Source: Arthrobacter methylotrophus (GTDB lineage: Bacteria > Actinomycetota > Actinomycetes > Actinomycetales > Micrococcaceae). From it: a DNA stretch of 64,000 nucleotides. The notes beneath the pieces are model-generated. The model worked only from the letters and a program-made list of their open reading frames with translations. It searched no databases and had not been told where the DNA came from. Below, piece by piece: positions 54,190 through 63,491 of the stretch. The DNA lies in the NCBI RefSeq assembly GCF_039539965.1, contig NZ_BAABED010000001.1:124001-188000 (forward strand), read 5' to 3'. How positions within the stretch are numbered: position 1 is the first letter of the stretch; every line of letters begins with the position of its first letter. The translations under genes were made by a program, and so were the position numbers.

Positions 54190-55404
54190 GTGGAAACCGT
54201 CAATCAGCTCCTTGACTCAATCAAGGACGTGGGCCGCGATGCAATGCGCGGGGGATACTCCAGGGCTGCCTACTCGACGCCCGAGCTCGAACTCAGGCAC
54301 TGGTTCATCGAACAAGCCCAACAACGAGGCCTCGACGTCGAGACGGACCGCAACGGCATCATCTGGGCTTGGTGGGGAAAGCCCCAGGACGGCGCGCTGG
54401 TCACGGGAAGCCACCTAGATTCGGTGCCCGGGGGAGGGGCTTTTGACGGGCCGCTCGGCATCGCTTCGGCCCTTGCCGCCGTCGACATCCTGAAAACCCG
54501 CGGCCTTGACTCGAAGAACACAGGGCCGCACCGATCCCTGGCCATCACGGTTTTCCCGGAAGAGGAAGGATCCCGCTTTGGCGTGGCCTGCCTGGGCTCG
54601 CGGCTCCTGACCGGCGCCATCGCCGTCGACAAAGCGCTGAACCTGCGCGACGTCGACGGCAACACTTTCGCTGACGTGGCGCGCGGCAACAGGCTGGATC
54701 CGCGCCGCGTAGGCCGGGACCCGGAAGCAATTGCGCGAATCGGTGACTTCGTTGAATTACATGTGGAACAGGGAAAGGGGCTGGGCCACGGTGGCCCGGC
54801 CATCGCCGTCGGAAGCTCGATCCTTGGACATGGACGCTGGAAGCTGAGCGTCAGCGGCCAAGGCAACCACGCCGGGACCACTCTCATGGCCGACCGCGCC
54901 GACCCCATGGTCGCGGCCGCGCAGATCGTCGTTGCCGTCCGCGACACCGCTGCGAGGCAACCGGATGCGCGGGCTACGGTGGGGCGCTTGACCCCGGTTC
55001 CCGGCGGGACCAACGTGATTGCCTCCCGCGTCGATTTGTGGCTCGACGCCCGCCACCCCGACGACGCTGTCACGGCACAACTGATCTCAGCGATCTACGG
55101 CGTGGCCCGGGAGATTGCGGCGAGCGAAGGTTGCGCCGTCACCCTCACGGAAGAGTCCTATAGCGGTACCGTGCACTTCGATCCCGGCCTGAGCCGACGC
55201 ATCGGCGAGCTCCTGCCGGGCGCGCCGGTGCTGGCAACCGGGGCGGGGCACGACGCCGGCGTGCTGGCTGGACATGTCCCCTCGGCGATGCTTTTCGTCC
55301 GCAATCCCAGTGGAATCTCGCATTCCCCGGAAGAATACGTGGCAGACGAGGATACAGCGGCTGGGGCCATTGCGCTCGCCGACGTCCTGGAGGGACTCCT
55401 GTGA
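54190..55404 (+). CDS. M20-family amidohydrolase, allantoate amidohydrolase-like
   Basis: 404 residues from the GTG at 54190 with ATCGGAGGA upstream. The metal site shows TGSHLDSVPGGGAFDGPLG and the following EEEGSRFGVACLGSR, as in AllC and N-carbamoyl amidohydrolases. The dimerisation lid contains GRWKLSVSGQGNHAGTT. Its stop overlaps the start of hutF, so the pair are co-translated. In hut context it may hydrolyse N-formylglutamate or a related product and not allantoate; both are possible. Confidence 0.75.
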   Translation: METVNQLLDSIKDVGRDAMRGGYSRAAYSTPELELRHWFIEQAQQRGLDVETDRNGIIWAWWGKPQDGALVTGSHLDSVPGGGAFDGPLGIASALAAVDILKTRGLDSKNTGPHRSLAITVFPEEEGSRFGVACLGSRLLTGAIAVDKALNLRDVDGNTFADVARGNRLDPRRVGRDPEAIARIGDFVELHVEQGKGLGHGGPAIAVGSSILGHGRWKLSVSGQGNHAGTTLMADRADPMVAAAQIVVAVRDTAARQPDARATVGRLTPVPGGTNVIASRVDLWLDARHPDDAVTAQLISAIYGVAREIAASEGCAVTLTEESYSGTVHFDPGLSRRIGELLPGAPVLATGAGHDAGVLAGHVPSAMLFVRNPSGISHSPEEYVADEDTAAGAIALADVLEGLL

Positions 55405-56774
55405 GCGGGTTCTGGTGCGAGACGGCGCTGGTAAACGCCGACGGCGGCAGCGGCGCGGGCGGCAGCGGCGCGGGCGGCGCGGTTGTCGCCACCGGTGTCC
55501 GGCTGGAAGTACAAGGTGGCCGAATTTCCAGCGTCTCTACCGGCGTCCGGCCTGAAACGAGTGACCAGATATTGAACGGCGTCGTCTTCCCTGCGGCGGC
55601 CAACGCCCATTCGCACGCGTTCCACCGGATCCTGCGTGGACGTACGCACGGCGGGCGCGGTGACTTCTGGGTCTGGCGGGAGCAGATGTACCGGAGCGCT
55701 GCGGAGTTGACACCGGAGAAGTACGAGAAGCTCGCCACTGCGGTCTTCACGGAAATGGTGGTGTCGGGCTTCAGCAGCGTGGCCGAGTTCCACTACGTCC
55801 ACCACCAGCCAGATGGGACGCCGTACCCGGAGCCTCACGCTATGGAATTGGCGTTGGCCAGGGCAGCCGTGGCGGCCGGGATCCGGCTGACCTTGCTGGA
55901 CACCCTGTACCTCGCGGGAGGGATCGGGGCACCGCTCAGGCCGGAACAAGCGCGGTTTGGCGACGCCGACGCCCAAGCCTGGTTGGATCGGCTCGCTTCG
56001 CTGCGGGCCGAGGTTGCGCAGGGTTTTCCGACCGAGATGGTTGGCGTGGGGGCCGCCCTGCATTCCGTCCGCGGGGTGCCCGAGGAAGCGCTCAAGACGG
56101 TTGCCCGGCAGTTGCCCGCCGACATACCGCTTCACATTCACCTCAGCGAACAAACGGCGGAGAACGAGGCTTGCCTGCAGGCCTATGGGGTCACCCCGGC
56201 GGGACTCCTGGCCCGGCACGGACTGCTGTCCGCGCGACTCTCCGCCGTCCACGCCACCCACCTGACGCCGGAGGACATCCAACTCCTCGGGGATGCCGGA
56301 ACCACTGTAGTGATGTGTCCAAGCACCGAAGCCGACCTCGCCGACGGGATCGGTCCAGCCCGTGCGTTGTCGGACGCCGGGGCGACCATCGCCCTGGGCA
56401 CGGACCAACACGCGGTGATCGATCCGTGGGTGGAAATGCGCACCTTGGAGCACGGAGAACGCCTCGGTTCGGGTCAACGGGGCAGGTTCTCACCGCAGGA
56501 ACTCCTCCACGCGGCCACGCTCGGCGGCGGGGCTTCCCTGGCTACGCCCTTCGCGACGTCATTGGAGGCCGGTGCGGTGTGCGATCTCATGGCCGTGGAC
56601 CCGGATTCCGTCCGGACCGCTGGTTCCGAACCCGAGCAGTTCGCGTTCAGCGCGACGGCGAGCGACGTCACCGCCGTCGTTATTGCCGGTGAACTGGTGG
56701 CTTCACACGGAGTCCATGTGCGCCTCGGCGCTCCGGGCCGACTGCTCACGGAGGCGTTGAAGGAGTTCTCCTGA
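55401..56774 (+). CDS. hutF: Formimidoylglutamate deiminase
   Basis: A 457-residue amidohydrolase with metal motif NAHSHAFHRILRG (about 68-80), HIHLSEQTAEN and VHATHLTPEDIQLL, and LGTDQHAVIDPW supplying the final Asp. It converts N-formimidoyl-L-glutamate to N-formyl-L-glutamate and ammonia in histidine breakdown. The start GTG overlaps the stop of the M20 gene. A 15-residue Gly/Ala-rich insertion near residue 15-28 is unusual. Other hut genes are not in the window. Confidence 0.9.
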   Translation: MSGFWCETALVNADGGSGAGGSGAGGAVVATGVRLEVQGGRISSVSTGVRPETSDQILNGVVFPAAANAHSHAFHRILRGRTHGGRGDFWVWREQMYRSAAELTPEKYEKLATAVFTEMVVSGFSSVAEFHYVHHQPDGTPYPEPHAMELALARAAVAAGIRLTLLDTLYLAGGIGAPLRPEQARFGDADAQAWLDRLASLRAEVAQGFPTEMVGVGAALHSVRGVPEEALKTVARQLPADIPLHIHLSEQTAENEACLQAYGVTPAGLLARHGLLSARLSAVHATHLTPEDIQLLGDAGTTVVMCPSTEADLADGIGPARALSDAGATIALGTDQHAVIDPWVEMRTLEHGERLGSGQRGRFSPQELLHAATLGGGASLATPFATSLEAGAVCDLMAVDPDSVRTAGSEPEQFAFSATASDVTAVVIAGELVASHGVHVRLGAPGRLLTEALKEFS

Positions 56775-56800
56775 GGGCGTCACGCTGAGCAGGTTTCCAA

Positions 56801-56927
56801 GACGCCCGCTCACCTTTGTGGCCGTTTTTCGAATCCCTCGCTCGCCTCTTGTGAGCGAGGGATTCCAAAATTGGCCTTATATGTGAACGAGCGCCGGCCT
56901 AAACGGCGGCATAAATGAGCGAGCGTC
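56801..56927. repeat. GACGCTCGCTC-family element with 13-bp core stem
   Basis: A forward unit starts at 56801 (GACGCCCGCTCACCTTTG). The core is GAATCCCTCGCTC (56831-56843) paired perfectly with 56853-56865 around a 9-nt loop. Two reverse units start at 56895 and 56927, 32 bp apart. The forward and first reverse arms are each 43 nt to the core. It lies between hutF and the sugar transporter operon. Confidence 0.85.
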
Positions 56928-56939
56928 GGCGGGGGTGCG

Positions 56940-57896
56940 CTACTTCAACCCCGAGCGGACAAACGCATCCACCACGTATCGCTGCAGGAAGATATAGATC
57001 AGGAATATCGGCAGGCATGCGAGTGAGGACGCCGCCATGATGGCGCCCCAGTTGTTGCCTTCGGCGCCCAGGAAGCCCCGGATGCCAACCTGTATGAGCG
57101 CATCGGACTTCTGCATGATCAGCGAAGGCCACAAGTATTCGTTCCAGGCGCTGATGAACAGCATGATCCCTAGGGCCGCCAGTGCCGGGCGGAGGTTCGG
57201 AACCACCACTTCCCACAGCGTCCTCCATGACGACCTTCCATCCATCTGGCTCGCATCCAGGAGGTCCTTCGGGAAGGCCTCGAGGTGCTGGCGCAGCATC
57301 ATCACGGCGAAGGCCGAACACAGTTGCGGGATGACGACGCCGGTGATGGTGTTGAGAAGGCCCATCTGGGACACCAGCAAGTAGTTGGGAATCATCGTGA
57401 CTTGGAAAGGCACCAGCCAAGACCCCACAAACAACAGGTACAAGGCCTTCTTTCCGACAAAGTCCCAACGCGCGAAACCGTAGGAAGCCAGGATGGCCAC
57501 GAGCAATTGGGACACCGCCAACGTCAGCGCCATGCCGAAGGTATTCGCCAGCATGCCCGCGATGGGAATGGTCTTCAGGACGTACTGGAAATTCTCAAGA
57601 CTCAGCGGTCCCGGCAACGGGTTGGTGGACAAGGCGTCCGACGGCGGCCGGAAGGCCGTGACGAACATCCAGTAAATGGGGAAGATCGAGACAAGCGCGA
57701 GGGCGATCAGCAAAATGTGGCTGGGCACGGTTCGCAATGACCCCGGCCGCACAGACCCGAGCCTCAACGACGGAGACCGCATGGGTCCGCGCTCGGCGGC
57801 AGGCGCCGTCGTCGGCCGGGAAACCTTCCTCGGTCCTGAAAGGGGAGCATCAGCGGAACCAGGCTGGGCCGGCGGGGCGATGGTGATGAAGGCCAT
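56940..57896 (-). CDS. Carbohydrate ABC transporter permease (MalG/UgpE-like)
   Basis: 318 residues, six membrane helices and the inner EAA-type loop EAFPKDLLDASQMDGRSSWR near the C-terminal half, which contacts the ATPase. The N-terminal 60 residues are Pro/Arg-rich. It is the last gene of the operon, 11 nt after the other permease. The order ATPase, binding protein, phosphatase, esterase, two permeases is unusual. Substrate: see the binding-protein entry. Confidence 0.88.
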   Translation of the reverse strand: MAFITIAPPAQPGSADAPLSGPRKVSRPTTAPAAERGPMRSPSLRLGSVRPGSLRTVPSHILLIALALVSIFPIYWMFVTAFRPPSDALSTNPLPGPLSLENFQYVLKTIPIAGMLANTFGMALTLAVSQLLVAILASYGFARWDFVGKKALYLLFVGSWLVPFQVTMIPNYLLVSQMGLLNTITGVVIPQLCSAFAVMMLRQHLEAFPKDLLDASQMDGRSSWRTLWEVVVPNLRPALAALGIMLFISAWNEYLWPSLIMQKSDALIQVGIRGFLGAEGNNWGAIMAASSLACLPIFLIYIFLQRYVVDAFVRSGLK

Positions 57897-57907
57897 GGTG
57901 GTTCTTT

Positions 57908-58864
57908 CTAGTTGTCGTAGAAGCTGAGTCGCTCAGAGAGTTCCACGAAGACCAGGGCGATCAGCCCGAATCCGAGGAAAAAGAGCGTGCCCGCGGCGGA
58001 GGATAGTCCGGCGTCGAAGTTCCTGAAGCCGAACTGGTACAGCAGGTAGTAGATGTTGGTGGACGAGTTGCCCGGACCGCCCTGCGTCGCGAGGTCGATG
58101 ATGGGATATGTCCACTGTGCGGACAGCAGGATGGTCATGAGCGAGAGGAACACCAGGCTCGGCGAAAGCAACGGGATGATGATCCGCCACGTGATCTGCC
58201 TGCCGCTGGCACCGTCGATCGATGCCGCAGCAGCGTAGTCGGGGCTGATGCCCGCCAGCCCGGCTGAAACCACCAGCACGCCGAAGCCGAGCATCTGCCA
58301 GCCGACAATCACGATCACCGCGGTCATTGAACTGTCGGGATCGCGGAATATATTGCCCATCGGTGCGCCAAGGGCGGCGGCGATCGCGGGAATCGTTCCG
58401 CCTTCGGGAGCGAAAAGCCACCGCCAGATCGCGCTGCTGGCCACGGGGGTGATGAGGAACGGTACGAAGATCAGAGCCTGGTACGCGGTGCGGGCCTTGC
58501 CCTGGACCTTGCGTGAGAGGAGCGCGAACACGAGCGGCAGCGCAACGGAAATACCCAGGAACGCCAGGATGTACAAGCCGGTGTTGATGAGCGCTTGGTG
58601 CAGTTCGGGCAGGCTGAGGACCTTCGCGTATTTCTGAACGTCAACGTATTGCTTGGGCTTGGTGGGGATCAGGTTCCAGTCGGTGAAGGACAGGTTGACG
58701 GTCTGTCCCAGCGGCCAGTACGTCCAGACGAGAAGCAGGACCACCGCGGGCAGGATGTAGAGGTAGGGGCTCAGGGCGCGGCGCTTGGGGCGCCGGTTGG
58801 CCGGGAGCCCCGCCGGGCCGGCAGGGGCGATGCCCGTTGCCGGCCCGGCGGTCTCGATGAACAT
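57908..58864 (-). CDS. Carbohydrate ABC transporter permease (MalF/UgpA-like)
   Basis: 318 residues with six membrane helices and the EAA loop SPDYAAAASIDGASGRQITW. The N-terminal part RRALSPYLYILPAVVLLLVW is typical of UgpA-type permeases. It begins after AAGGAAG, 31 nt from the esterase gene, and precedes the second permease by 11 nt. With it, the pair forms the importer channel. Confidence 0.88.
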   Translation of the reverse strand: MFIETAGPATGIAPAGPAGLPANRRPKRRALSPYLYILPAVVLLLVWTYWPLGQTVNLSFTDWNLIPTKPKQYVDVQKYAKVLSLPELHQALINTGLYILAFLGISVALPLVFALLSRKVQGKARTAYQALIFVPFLITPVASSAIWRWLFAPEGGTIPAIAAALGAPMGNIFRDPDSSMTAVIVIVGWQMLGFGVLVVSAGLAGISPDYAAAASIDGASGRQITWRIIIPLLSPSLVFLSLMTILLSAQWTYPIIDLATQGGPGNSSTNIYYLLYQFGFRNFDAGLSSAAGTLFFLGFGLIALVFVELSERLSFYDN

Positions 58865-58895
58865 TCTTTCGGCTTCCTTCCGGTGCTGTGGCTGG

Positions 58896-59858
58896 TTAGC
58901 GAACGCTGCCGGCGAGCTCGCCGTCGGCGGTTTCGCCAGCGATGGAGGGCTCGACGTCGGACTCCTCGCCGGGAGCGGTCATCGCGGCGGTCGCCTCTTC
59001 GAGGGACATCTTCTCGAAGGCGGCCATCTGCTCAGCCGTGACGGAGTACACCGTGGAGAACTCGCCGATCGGCACCACGGAGCTGAGCATCTTGTCCTGG
59101 TACAGGTGGATCAGGTTGAACGCCTGGGCCCCGTTCTGGCCACGCATTGAGTTCGGTGCGACGTTCAGGTCCTGCGTGTAGCAGGTGGCCGAAGCGACCG
59201 ACACGGGAGCGCCTCCGAAGGAGCTGAAGGTGGAGTAGTGCAGGTGCCCGGCGAGGATACCGCGGACGTCGGTGCCTTCGATGACCTTCTCGAAGCGGCT
59301 CTGTTCACGGAGTTCGAACTTGGCCATGATGGACAGCGGGCTGGGGACCGGCGGGTGGTGCAGGGCGATGAGGGTGCCGTGCGGTGCCGGGGTGGCCAGG
59401 ACCTCGGAGAGCCAGGCCAGCTGCTCGTCGGAGATTTCGCCGTGGTGCAGGCCCGGAACCGTGGAGTCGAGGGCGATGATGCGCAGGCCGTTGACGTCGT
59501 GGACCATGTCTACGGATTCCTCACCGGCGTCGGAGTCCAGGAGGCCGGAGCGGAAGGCGGTGCGCGCGTCGTGGTTGCCCATGACCCAGATGATCTTGGC
59601 GCCGAGCTCCTCGGCCACCGGCTCCACGATGTTGCGCAGGCGGACGTACGCGTCCGGGCGGCCCGTGTCGGCGAGGTCGCCGGTGAACACCAGGGCTTCG
59701 GGCTTTACCTGGGCTTTGACGAAGTCGCGGAAGAGCTGGCGGAGGTTCTCGTCACTGTCCACGCTGCCGTGCAGGAGGTCGTTATCTGCCACGAAGTGGG
59801 TGTCGCTGATGTGAAGGATGAAGTGCTCGGGGGCGGGGTGCTGGAGTTCGGTGTTCAC
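58896..59858 (-). CDS. Metallophosphoesterase, CpdA-like
   Basis: 320 residues from the GTG at 59858, with AAGGAGA at good spacing. It has the class III phosphoesterase motifs ISDTHFVADN, TGDLADTGRPDAY, VMGNHDARTAF, ALHHPP and GHLHYSTF, all in order. Such enzymes cleave cyclic nucleotides or glycerophosphodiesters. In this operon it may release a phosphate-free substrate after import. An acidic tail of about 40 residues follows the catalytic domain. The upstream open frame to 60131 overlaps another gene and is rejected. Confidence 0.85.
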   Translation of the reverse strand: MNTELQHPAPEHFILHISDTHFVADNDLLHGSVDSDENLRQLFRDFVKAQVKPEALVFTGDLADTGRPDAYVRLRNIVEPVAEELGAKIIWVMGNHDARTAFRSGLLDSDAGEESVDMVHDVNGLRIIALDSTVPGLHHGEISDEQLAWLSEVLATPAPHGTLIALHHPPVPSPLSIMAKFELREQSRFEKVIEGTDVRGILAGHLHYSTFSSFGGAPVSVASATCYTQDLNVAPNSMRGQNGAQAFNLIHLYQDKMLSSVVPIGEFSTVYSVTAEQMAAFEKMSLEEATAAMTAPGEESDVEPSIAGETADGELAGSVR

Positions 59859-59902
59859 GGTCTTGTCTCCTTGTAGTTTTCTGCAGTGGTTAGCGGTGGT
59901 TC

Positions 59903-60703
59903 TTAGCGGGTGGAGCGGATGGTCAGGACGTCCCTGAGCCGCTCGAGGTCGGCGTCGCTGAAATCGTGTGCCTGGAGCAGGCCGGCGGCGCTGCCGAACA
60001 TTTCGTCGACGAGATCCAGCGTGGCCTCCAGAACGGTGGCGGGGCTCGCGGAGATGATTTCCCGGAGTTCCTCGCCGATGCCGGCAAGGCCCGGGTGGCT
60101 GGACGCGGCGGCCATCATGGCCGCGCTCCACTCGCCGCGGAGGTTGTCCTCGCTGGCTATGTAATCGAGGATCACCTGCTCGCGGTCCACACCCGCGGCC
60201 AGGAGGGCCAGGGCAATCACGACGCCGGTACGGTCCTTGCCCGCGGTGCAGTGCACGAGTACAGGGTCCGTTCCGGAGTCGGCAATGAGGCGAACGGCGT
60301 CGGCGAGGCGCTGTGCGTGGCTCTGGATCATGAGCCGGTAGATGTCCACCAGGGTGGTGATCTCCGCGGTACCGGGGACGTTGCCTTCTTCGAAAATCGG
60401 GTTGTGCCTCGTGTCGACGGCGAGTCCGTCGAGGTTGCTGGGCGACTTCGCCAGCTCTGTTTGGTCGCGCAGGTCGATGACCAGACGGATGCCGAGCTCG
60501 GAGAACTGCTGGCGTCCGGCGTCGGTCAGTCCGTGCAGAGCGTCCGAGCGATACAGCTTTCCTTCGCGGATGGTCCGTGCGGCGGCCGCATCGCTGCGTA
60601 CGGCGGCGGCATAGCCCGCCGTGCTCCGGAAGTTGTAGGTGCCCTCCACGGGGTACGGGCGGTTGCGGGTTCCGAAGACTGCGTCCTCGGCAGTGGTTGT
60701 CAC
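59903..60703 (-). CDS. Tyrosine/dual-specificity-type phosphatase
   Basis: 266 residues from the GTG at 60703 with GGAAGGAC upstream. The P-loop LVHCTAGKDRTGVV with CX5R (HCTAGKDR) is clear, and RNPIFEEGNVP-like and NFRSTAGYAA segments recall the MptpB/LipA-type phosphatases. In mycobacteria these act on phosphotyrosine, phosphoserine or phosphoinositides. Here it lies between the binding protein and the esterase gene, so it may remove phosphate from the imported compound. Confidence 0.85.
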   Translation of the reverse strand: MTTTAEDAVFGTRNRPYPVEGTYNFRSTAGYAAAVRSDAAAARTIREGKLYRSDALHGLTDAGRQQFSELGIRLVIDLRDQTELAKSPSNLDGLAVDTRHNPIFEEGNVPGTAEITTLVDIYRLMIQSHAQRLADAVRLIADSGTDPVLVHCTAGKDRTGVVIALALLAAGVDREQVILDYIASEDNLRGEWSAAMMAAASSHPGLAGIGEELREIISASPATVLEATLDLVDEMFGSAAGLLQAHDFSDADLERLRDVLTIRSTR

Positions 60704-60747
60704 AGCTGGTGTCCTTCCGGATAGGCCGGGAAAGTGAGGGGCAGAGG

Positions 60748-62103
60748 TTAGGGGATCAGGTCCTGGGCGCGCTTCTGGGCGTCGGCCATAGTGGTTTTTG
60801 CGTCCTTGCCGTAGTAGACGACGTTCTCCACGGCTTTGCCGAGGATGTCGTCGATCTGCACGTAGCTGTTTCCCGGGTAGGAAACCCACGGCTGGAGGCG
60901 GTCAAGCTGGGCGAGGTTCGGCGCCAGGAGCGGGTTCTTCTGGGCCCAGTCGTAGAGGGATCCGCCCGGAGCGGTCAGCGAGGTGCGCAGTGGCAGGTAG
61001 CCGATCTTGGTGGAGATCTGCTCGTAGGCGTGGTCGCTGGTCATGAACTTGATCAATTCCCAGCCGGCGCGCTGCTTCGCGGGATCCTGCGAGAGGACGA
61101 ACAAAGCCGAGCCCGAGTTGGTGGGGACAGCTGGCTTGGACCCGAACGCGGGCATTCCGGCCGCCTTGAGTTCCCAGCCACCCTTGGTGGCAGCTGACAT
61201 TAATGAGCCCTGCAGCGCCGAGGAAGTGAGGAGGAAGGCGGTGTCGCCCTTCGGGAGGCCTTCGGACTGGGCGCTGCTGTCGGCATTGCGCAGGACGCCG
61301 TCCTTTGTCAGTTGTGCGAGCTTGGTAACGGTGTCGATAGCCGAGTCCGAGCCGAAGCCGATCGTCTTGCGGTCATCGGAGAGGACCTGGGCACCGTTCG
61401 ACTTGAAGATGCCCTGCATGCACCAGTTGCCGCCGATGCTCGTGCACGAGACATCCAGGGAGGGCTTTCCGGACTTCGCGGAAACGGCCTTCGCGGCTGC
61501 CTCCACCTTGTCCCAGGTGGAGAGGTCCGGGTTGGTGATGCCGGCGTCGGCGAGCTTGGTGGCGTTGTAGAAGAGGACTGGGGTGGAGAAGACGTAGGGA
61601 ATGCCGTAAGTCTTGCCGTTCCAGTCGGCCAGGTGCTTCGCGTTGGGGTGGAAGGGGTGGGCGCCGCCGAGGGCGTCGTCGACGGCTTTCTGGCCGACGA
61701 GGTCGCTGATCGGCTGGGCGCCGAGCTGGGTTGCGGCGAAGTCGAGGGAATCGAAAGTCAACTGCGCGACGTCGGGTGCGTGTCCGGCAAGGAGCTGCGT
61801 CTGGACGCTGCTGACCGTGTTGGATCCGACGGCGCCGCCGCCCTGCGGTGCCTGTGCAGTGACGTGGATGTTCGGGTGGGCCTTTTCGAAGTCGGCTACC
61901 AGGCCTTTGACGGTGTCGGTCCAGACGCCGGCTTGGGCCAGGTTGTAGCTCTCGAAGGTGATGTTGACTTGCTGGTCTGCCGTGAGTTCCGGGATGACCT
62001 GGTTGCTCACAGTGCTGGCCTGCGAGGTGCCGGAACAGCCAGCAAGGGCCAATGCGGCGGTGCCAGCGGCGATGGTCAGTGCAATTGAACGGAGAGGGCG
62101 CAC
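60748..62103 (-). CDS. Extracellular solute-binding lipoprotein of a UgpB-like ABC importer
   Basis: 451 residues from a GTG with AAGGAAA upstream. A signal peptide ends in the lipobox ALAGCSG. The mature protein follows the family 1 (MalE/UgpB) pattern: QVNITFESYNLAQAGVW, GGAVGSNTVSSVQTQLLAG, AKHLADWNGKTYGIPYVFSTP and a late WAQKNPLLAP. Presence of a phosphoesterase and phosphatase in the operon favours a phosphorylated substrate such as a glycerophosphodiester or sugar phosphate; this is an inference. Confidence 0.88.
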   Translation of the reverse strand: MRPLRSIALTIAAGTAALALAGCSGTSQASTVSNQVIPELTADQQVNITFESYNLAQAGVWTDTVKGLVADFEKAHPNIHVTAQAPQGGGAVGSNTVSSVQTQLLAGHAPDVAQLTFDSLDFAATQLGAQPISDLVGQKAVDDALGGAHPFHPNAKHLADWNGKTYGIPYVFSTPVLFYNATKLADAGITNPDLSTWDKVEAAAKAVSAKSGKPSLDVSCTSIGGNWCMQGIFKSNGAQVLSDDRKTIGFGSDSAIDTVTKLAQLTKDGVLRNADSSAQSEGLPKGDTAFLLTSSALQGSLMSAATKGGWELKAAGMPAFGSKPAVPTNSGSALFVLSQDPAKQRAGWELIKFMTSDHAYEQISTKIGYLPLRTSLTAPGGSLYDWAQKNPLLAPNLAQLDRLQPWVSYPGNSYVQIDDILGKAVENVVYYGKDAKTTMADAQKRAQDLIP

Positions 62104-62180
62104 AATATTTCCTTGATTGCTGGGTTGGGTGGGTACTGCAGGTTCCGGATTGGGGCCGGAATATGGGGGAGGAACAGATG

Positions 62181-63332
62181 TTAGACCGAGGCCGCGGGCT
62201 GCGCCGAGCTGGCAGTGGACGCGTGCTTAGCGTCTGCCTGCCATTCGAGGCGCCGGCCGCTTGCGCGGTCAAAGAGGTGGAGGTTCTTGGCGTCAGCACT
62301 TAGTACGACGGCGTTGCCCGGCTCCCAGTGCTGGCCTCGCGGGGTGCGGACGGCCACGCGGTTCCCGCCGACCCGGCAGTAGATGACTTGTTCGCTGCCG
62401 AGGTTTTCGGCAAGGTCAACGATGCCCCGAAGGGCTGCCCCGGAGCTCGGTGCGGCTGCTGAAGAACCGGGGGCGTGGATGCTCAAGTGTTCAGGGCGGA
62501 TGCCCAGCACAACGTCCCGCTGCGGTGTTTGCCCGTCCCACAGCACGGCTTCCACGGAGGGTGCCATGACCGTGATGGAGCCGTTGCTGGTGGAAAGCTC
62601 GGCATCGATCAGATTGGTGGCAGGGGATCCCAGGAATCCTGCGGCGAACACGGATGCCGGCTTGTCGTAGAGCTCTTCCGGCGTGCCGAGTTGCTCAAGT
62701 TGGCCTCCGTTGAGCAGCGCGATCTTGGTTGCCATGGTCATGGCTTCCACTTGGTCGTGCGTGACGTAGATGAACGTGGCACCGAGGCGCTTGTGTAGTC
62801 CGGCCAGCTCCTGCCGGGTTGCGGTGCGGAGCTTGGCGTCCAGGTTGGACAGGGGTTCGTCCATGAGGAAGGCCTTGGGTTCGCGCACCAAGGCGCGTGC
62901 AACTGCCACTCGCTGGCGCTGGCCGCCGGACAATTCCTTGGGCTTGCGATCCAGGAGGTGGCCGATCTCCACCATTTCGGCCACGGCTCCCACGCGCTTC
63001 TTGACTTCCTGCTTGTCGGTGCGCCGCACGTGGAGCGGGAAGGCAAGGTTTTTCGCCACGCTGAGGTGCGGGTACAGGGCGTAGCTCTGGAACACCATGG
63101 CCAAGTCGCGCTTCTTGGACGGAGCGGTGGTGATGTCGGTTCCGTCCAGTTCGAGCGAGCCCGATGTCGGTTCCAGCAGGCCCGCGATCATGCGGAGCAG
63201 GGTGGTCTTGCCGCAGCCGCTGGGGCCGAGCAGGACCAGGAAATCACCGTCTTCAACGGTGAGCGATATGTTCTTTACGGCCGACACGTTCTTGAATGAA
63301 CGCGACAACTGGTTGAGCACAAGTCGGCCCAC
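62181..63332 (-). CDS. Sugar ABC transporter ATPase, UgpC/MsmK type
   Basis: 383 residues with Walker A GPSGCGKTT (about 36-44), signature LSGGQRQRVAVARA, Walker B AFLMDEPLSNLD and a C-terminal OB-fold TOBE domain. The GTG at 63332 lies 5 nt after GGAGG, so it is preferred to the GTG at 63338. It is the first gene of the operon, directly after the regulator site at 63345. The order ugpC-ugpB-phosphatase-esterase-permeases is read on the minus strand. Confidence 0.9.
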   Translation of the reverse strand: MGRLVLNQLSRSFKNVSAVKNISLTVEDGDFLVLLGPSGCGKTTLLRMIAGLLEPTSGSLELDGTDITTAPSKKRDLAMVFQSYALYPHLSVAKNLAFPLHVRRTDKQEVKKRVGAVAEMVEIGHLLDRKPKELSGGQRQRVAVARALVREPKAFLMDEPLSNLDAKLRTATRQELAGLHKRLGATFIYVTHDQVEAMTMATKIALLNGGQLEQLGTPEELYDKPASVFAAGFLGSPATNLIDAELSTSNGSITVMAPSVEAVLWDGQTPQRDVVLGIRPEHLSIHAPGSSAAAPSSGAALRGIVDLAENLGSEQVIYCRVGGNRVAVRTPRGQHWEPGNAVVLSADAKNLHLFDRASGRRLEWQADAKHASTASSAQPAASV

Positions 63333-63344
63333 GAGCACCTCCGA

Positions 63345-63381
63345 GGAAACAATGTTTCCTAAATCGAATTATTTAGGAAAC
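63345..63381 (-). promoter_or_regulatory. Double inverted repeat, probable RpiR-type regulator site
   Basis: Two overlapping palindromes: GGAAAC-AAT-GTTTCC (63345-63359) and GTTTCCTAAAT-N6-ATTTAGGAAAC (63354-63381, perfect 11-nt arms). They sit between the ATPase gene start and the adjacent RpiR-family gene and share the GTTTCC half. GGAAA/TTTCC palindromes are typical of RpiR-family sites. Control of the importer operon by the 63492 regulator is inferred. Confidence 0.7.
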
Positions 63382-63491
63382 GTCTTACCCTTGAAGGGTG
63401 GGGCTCGATGGTTAACGGTCGGTGCGGAGTTGATTAACTCCCCGCGCTCGGACAGGAAACAGTTGAAACTGCCCGCGTTTCTCGCCAAAAA

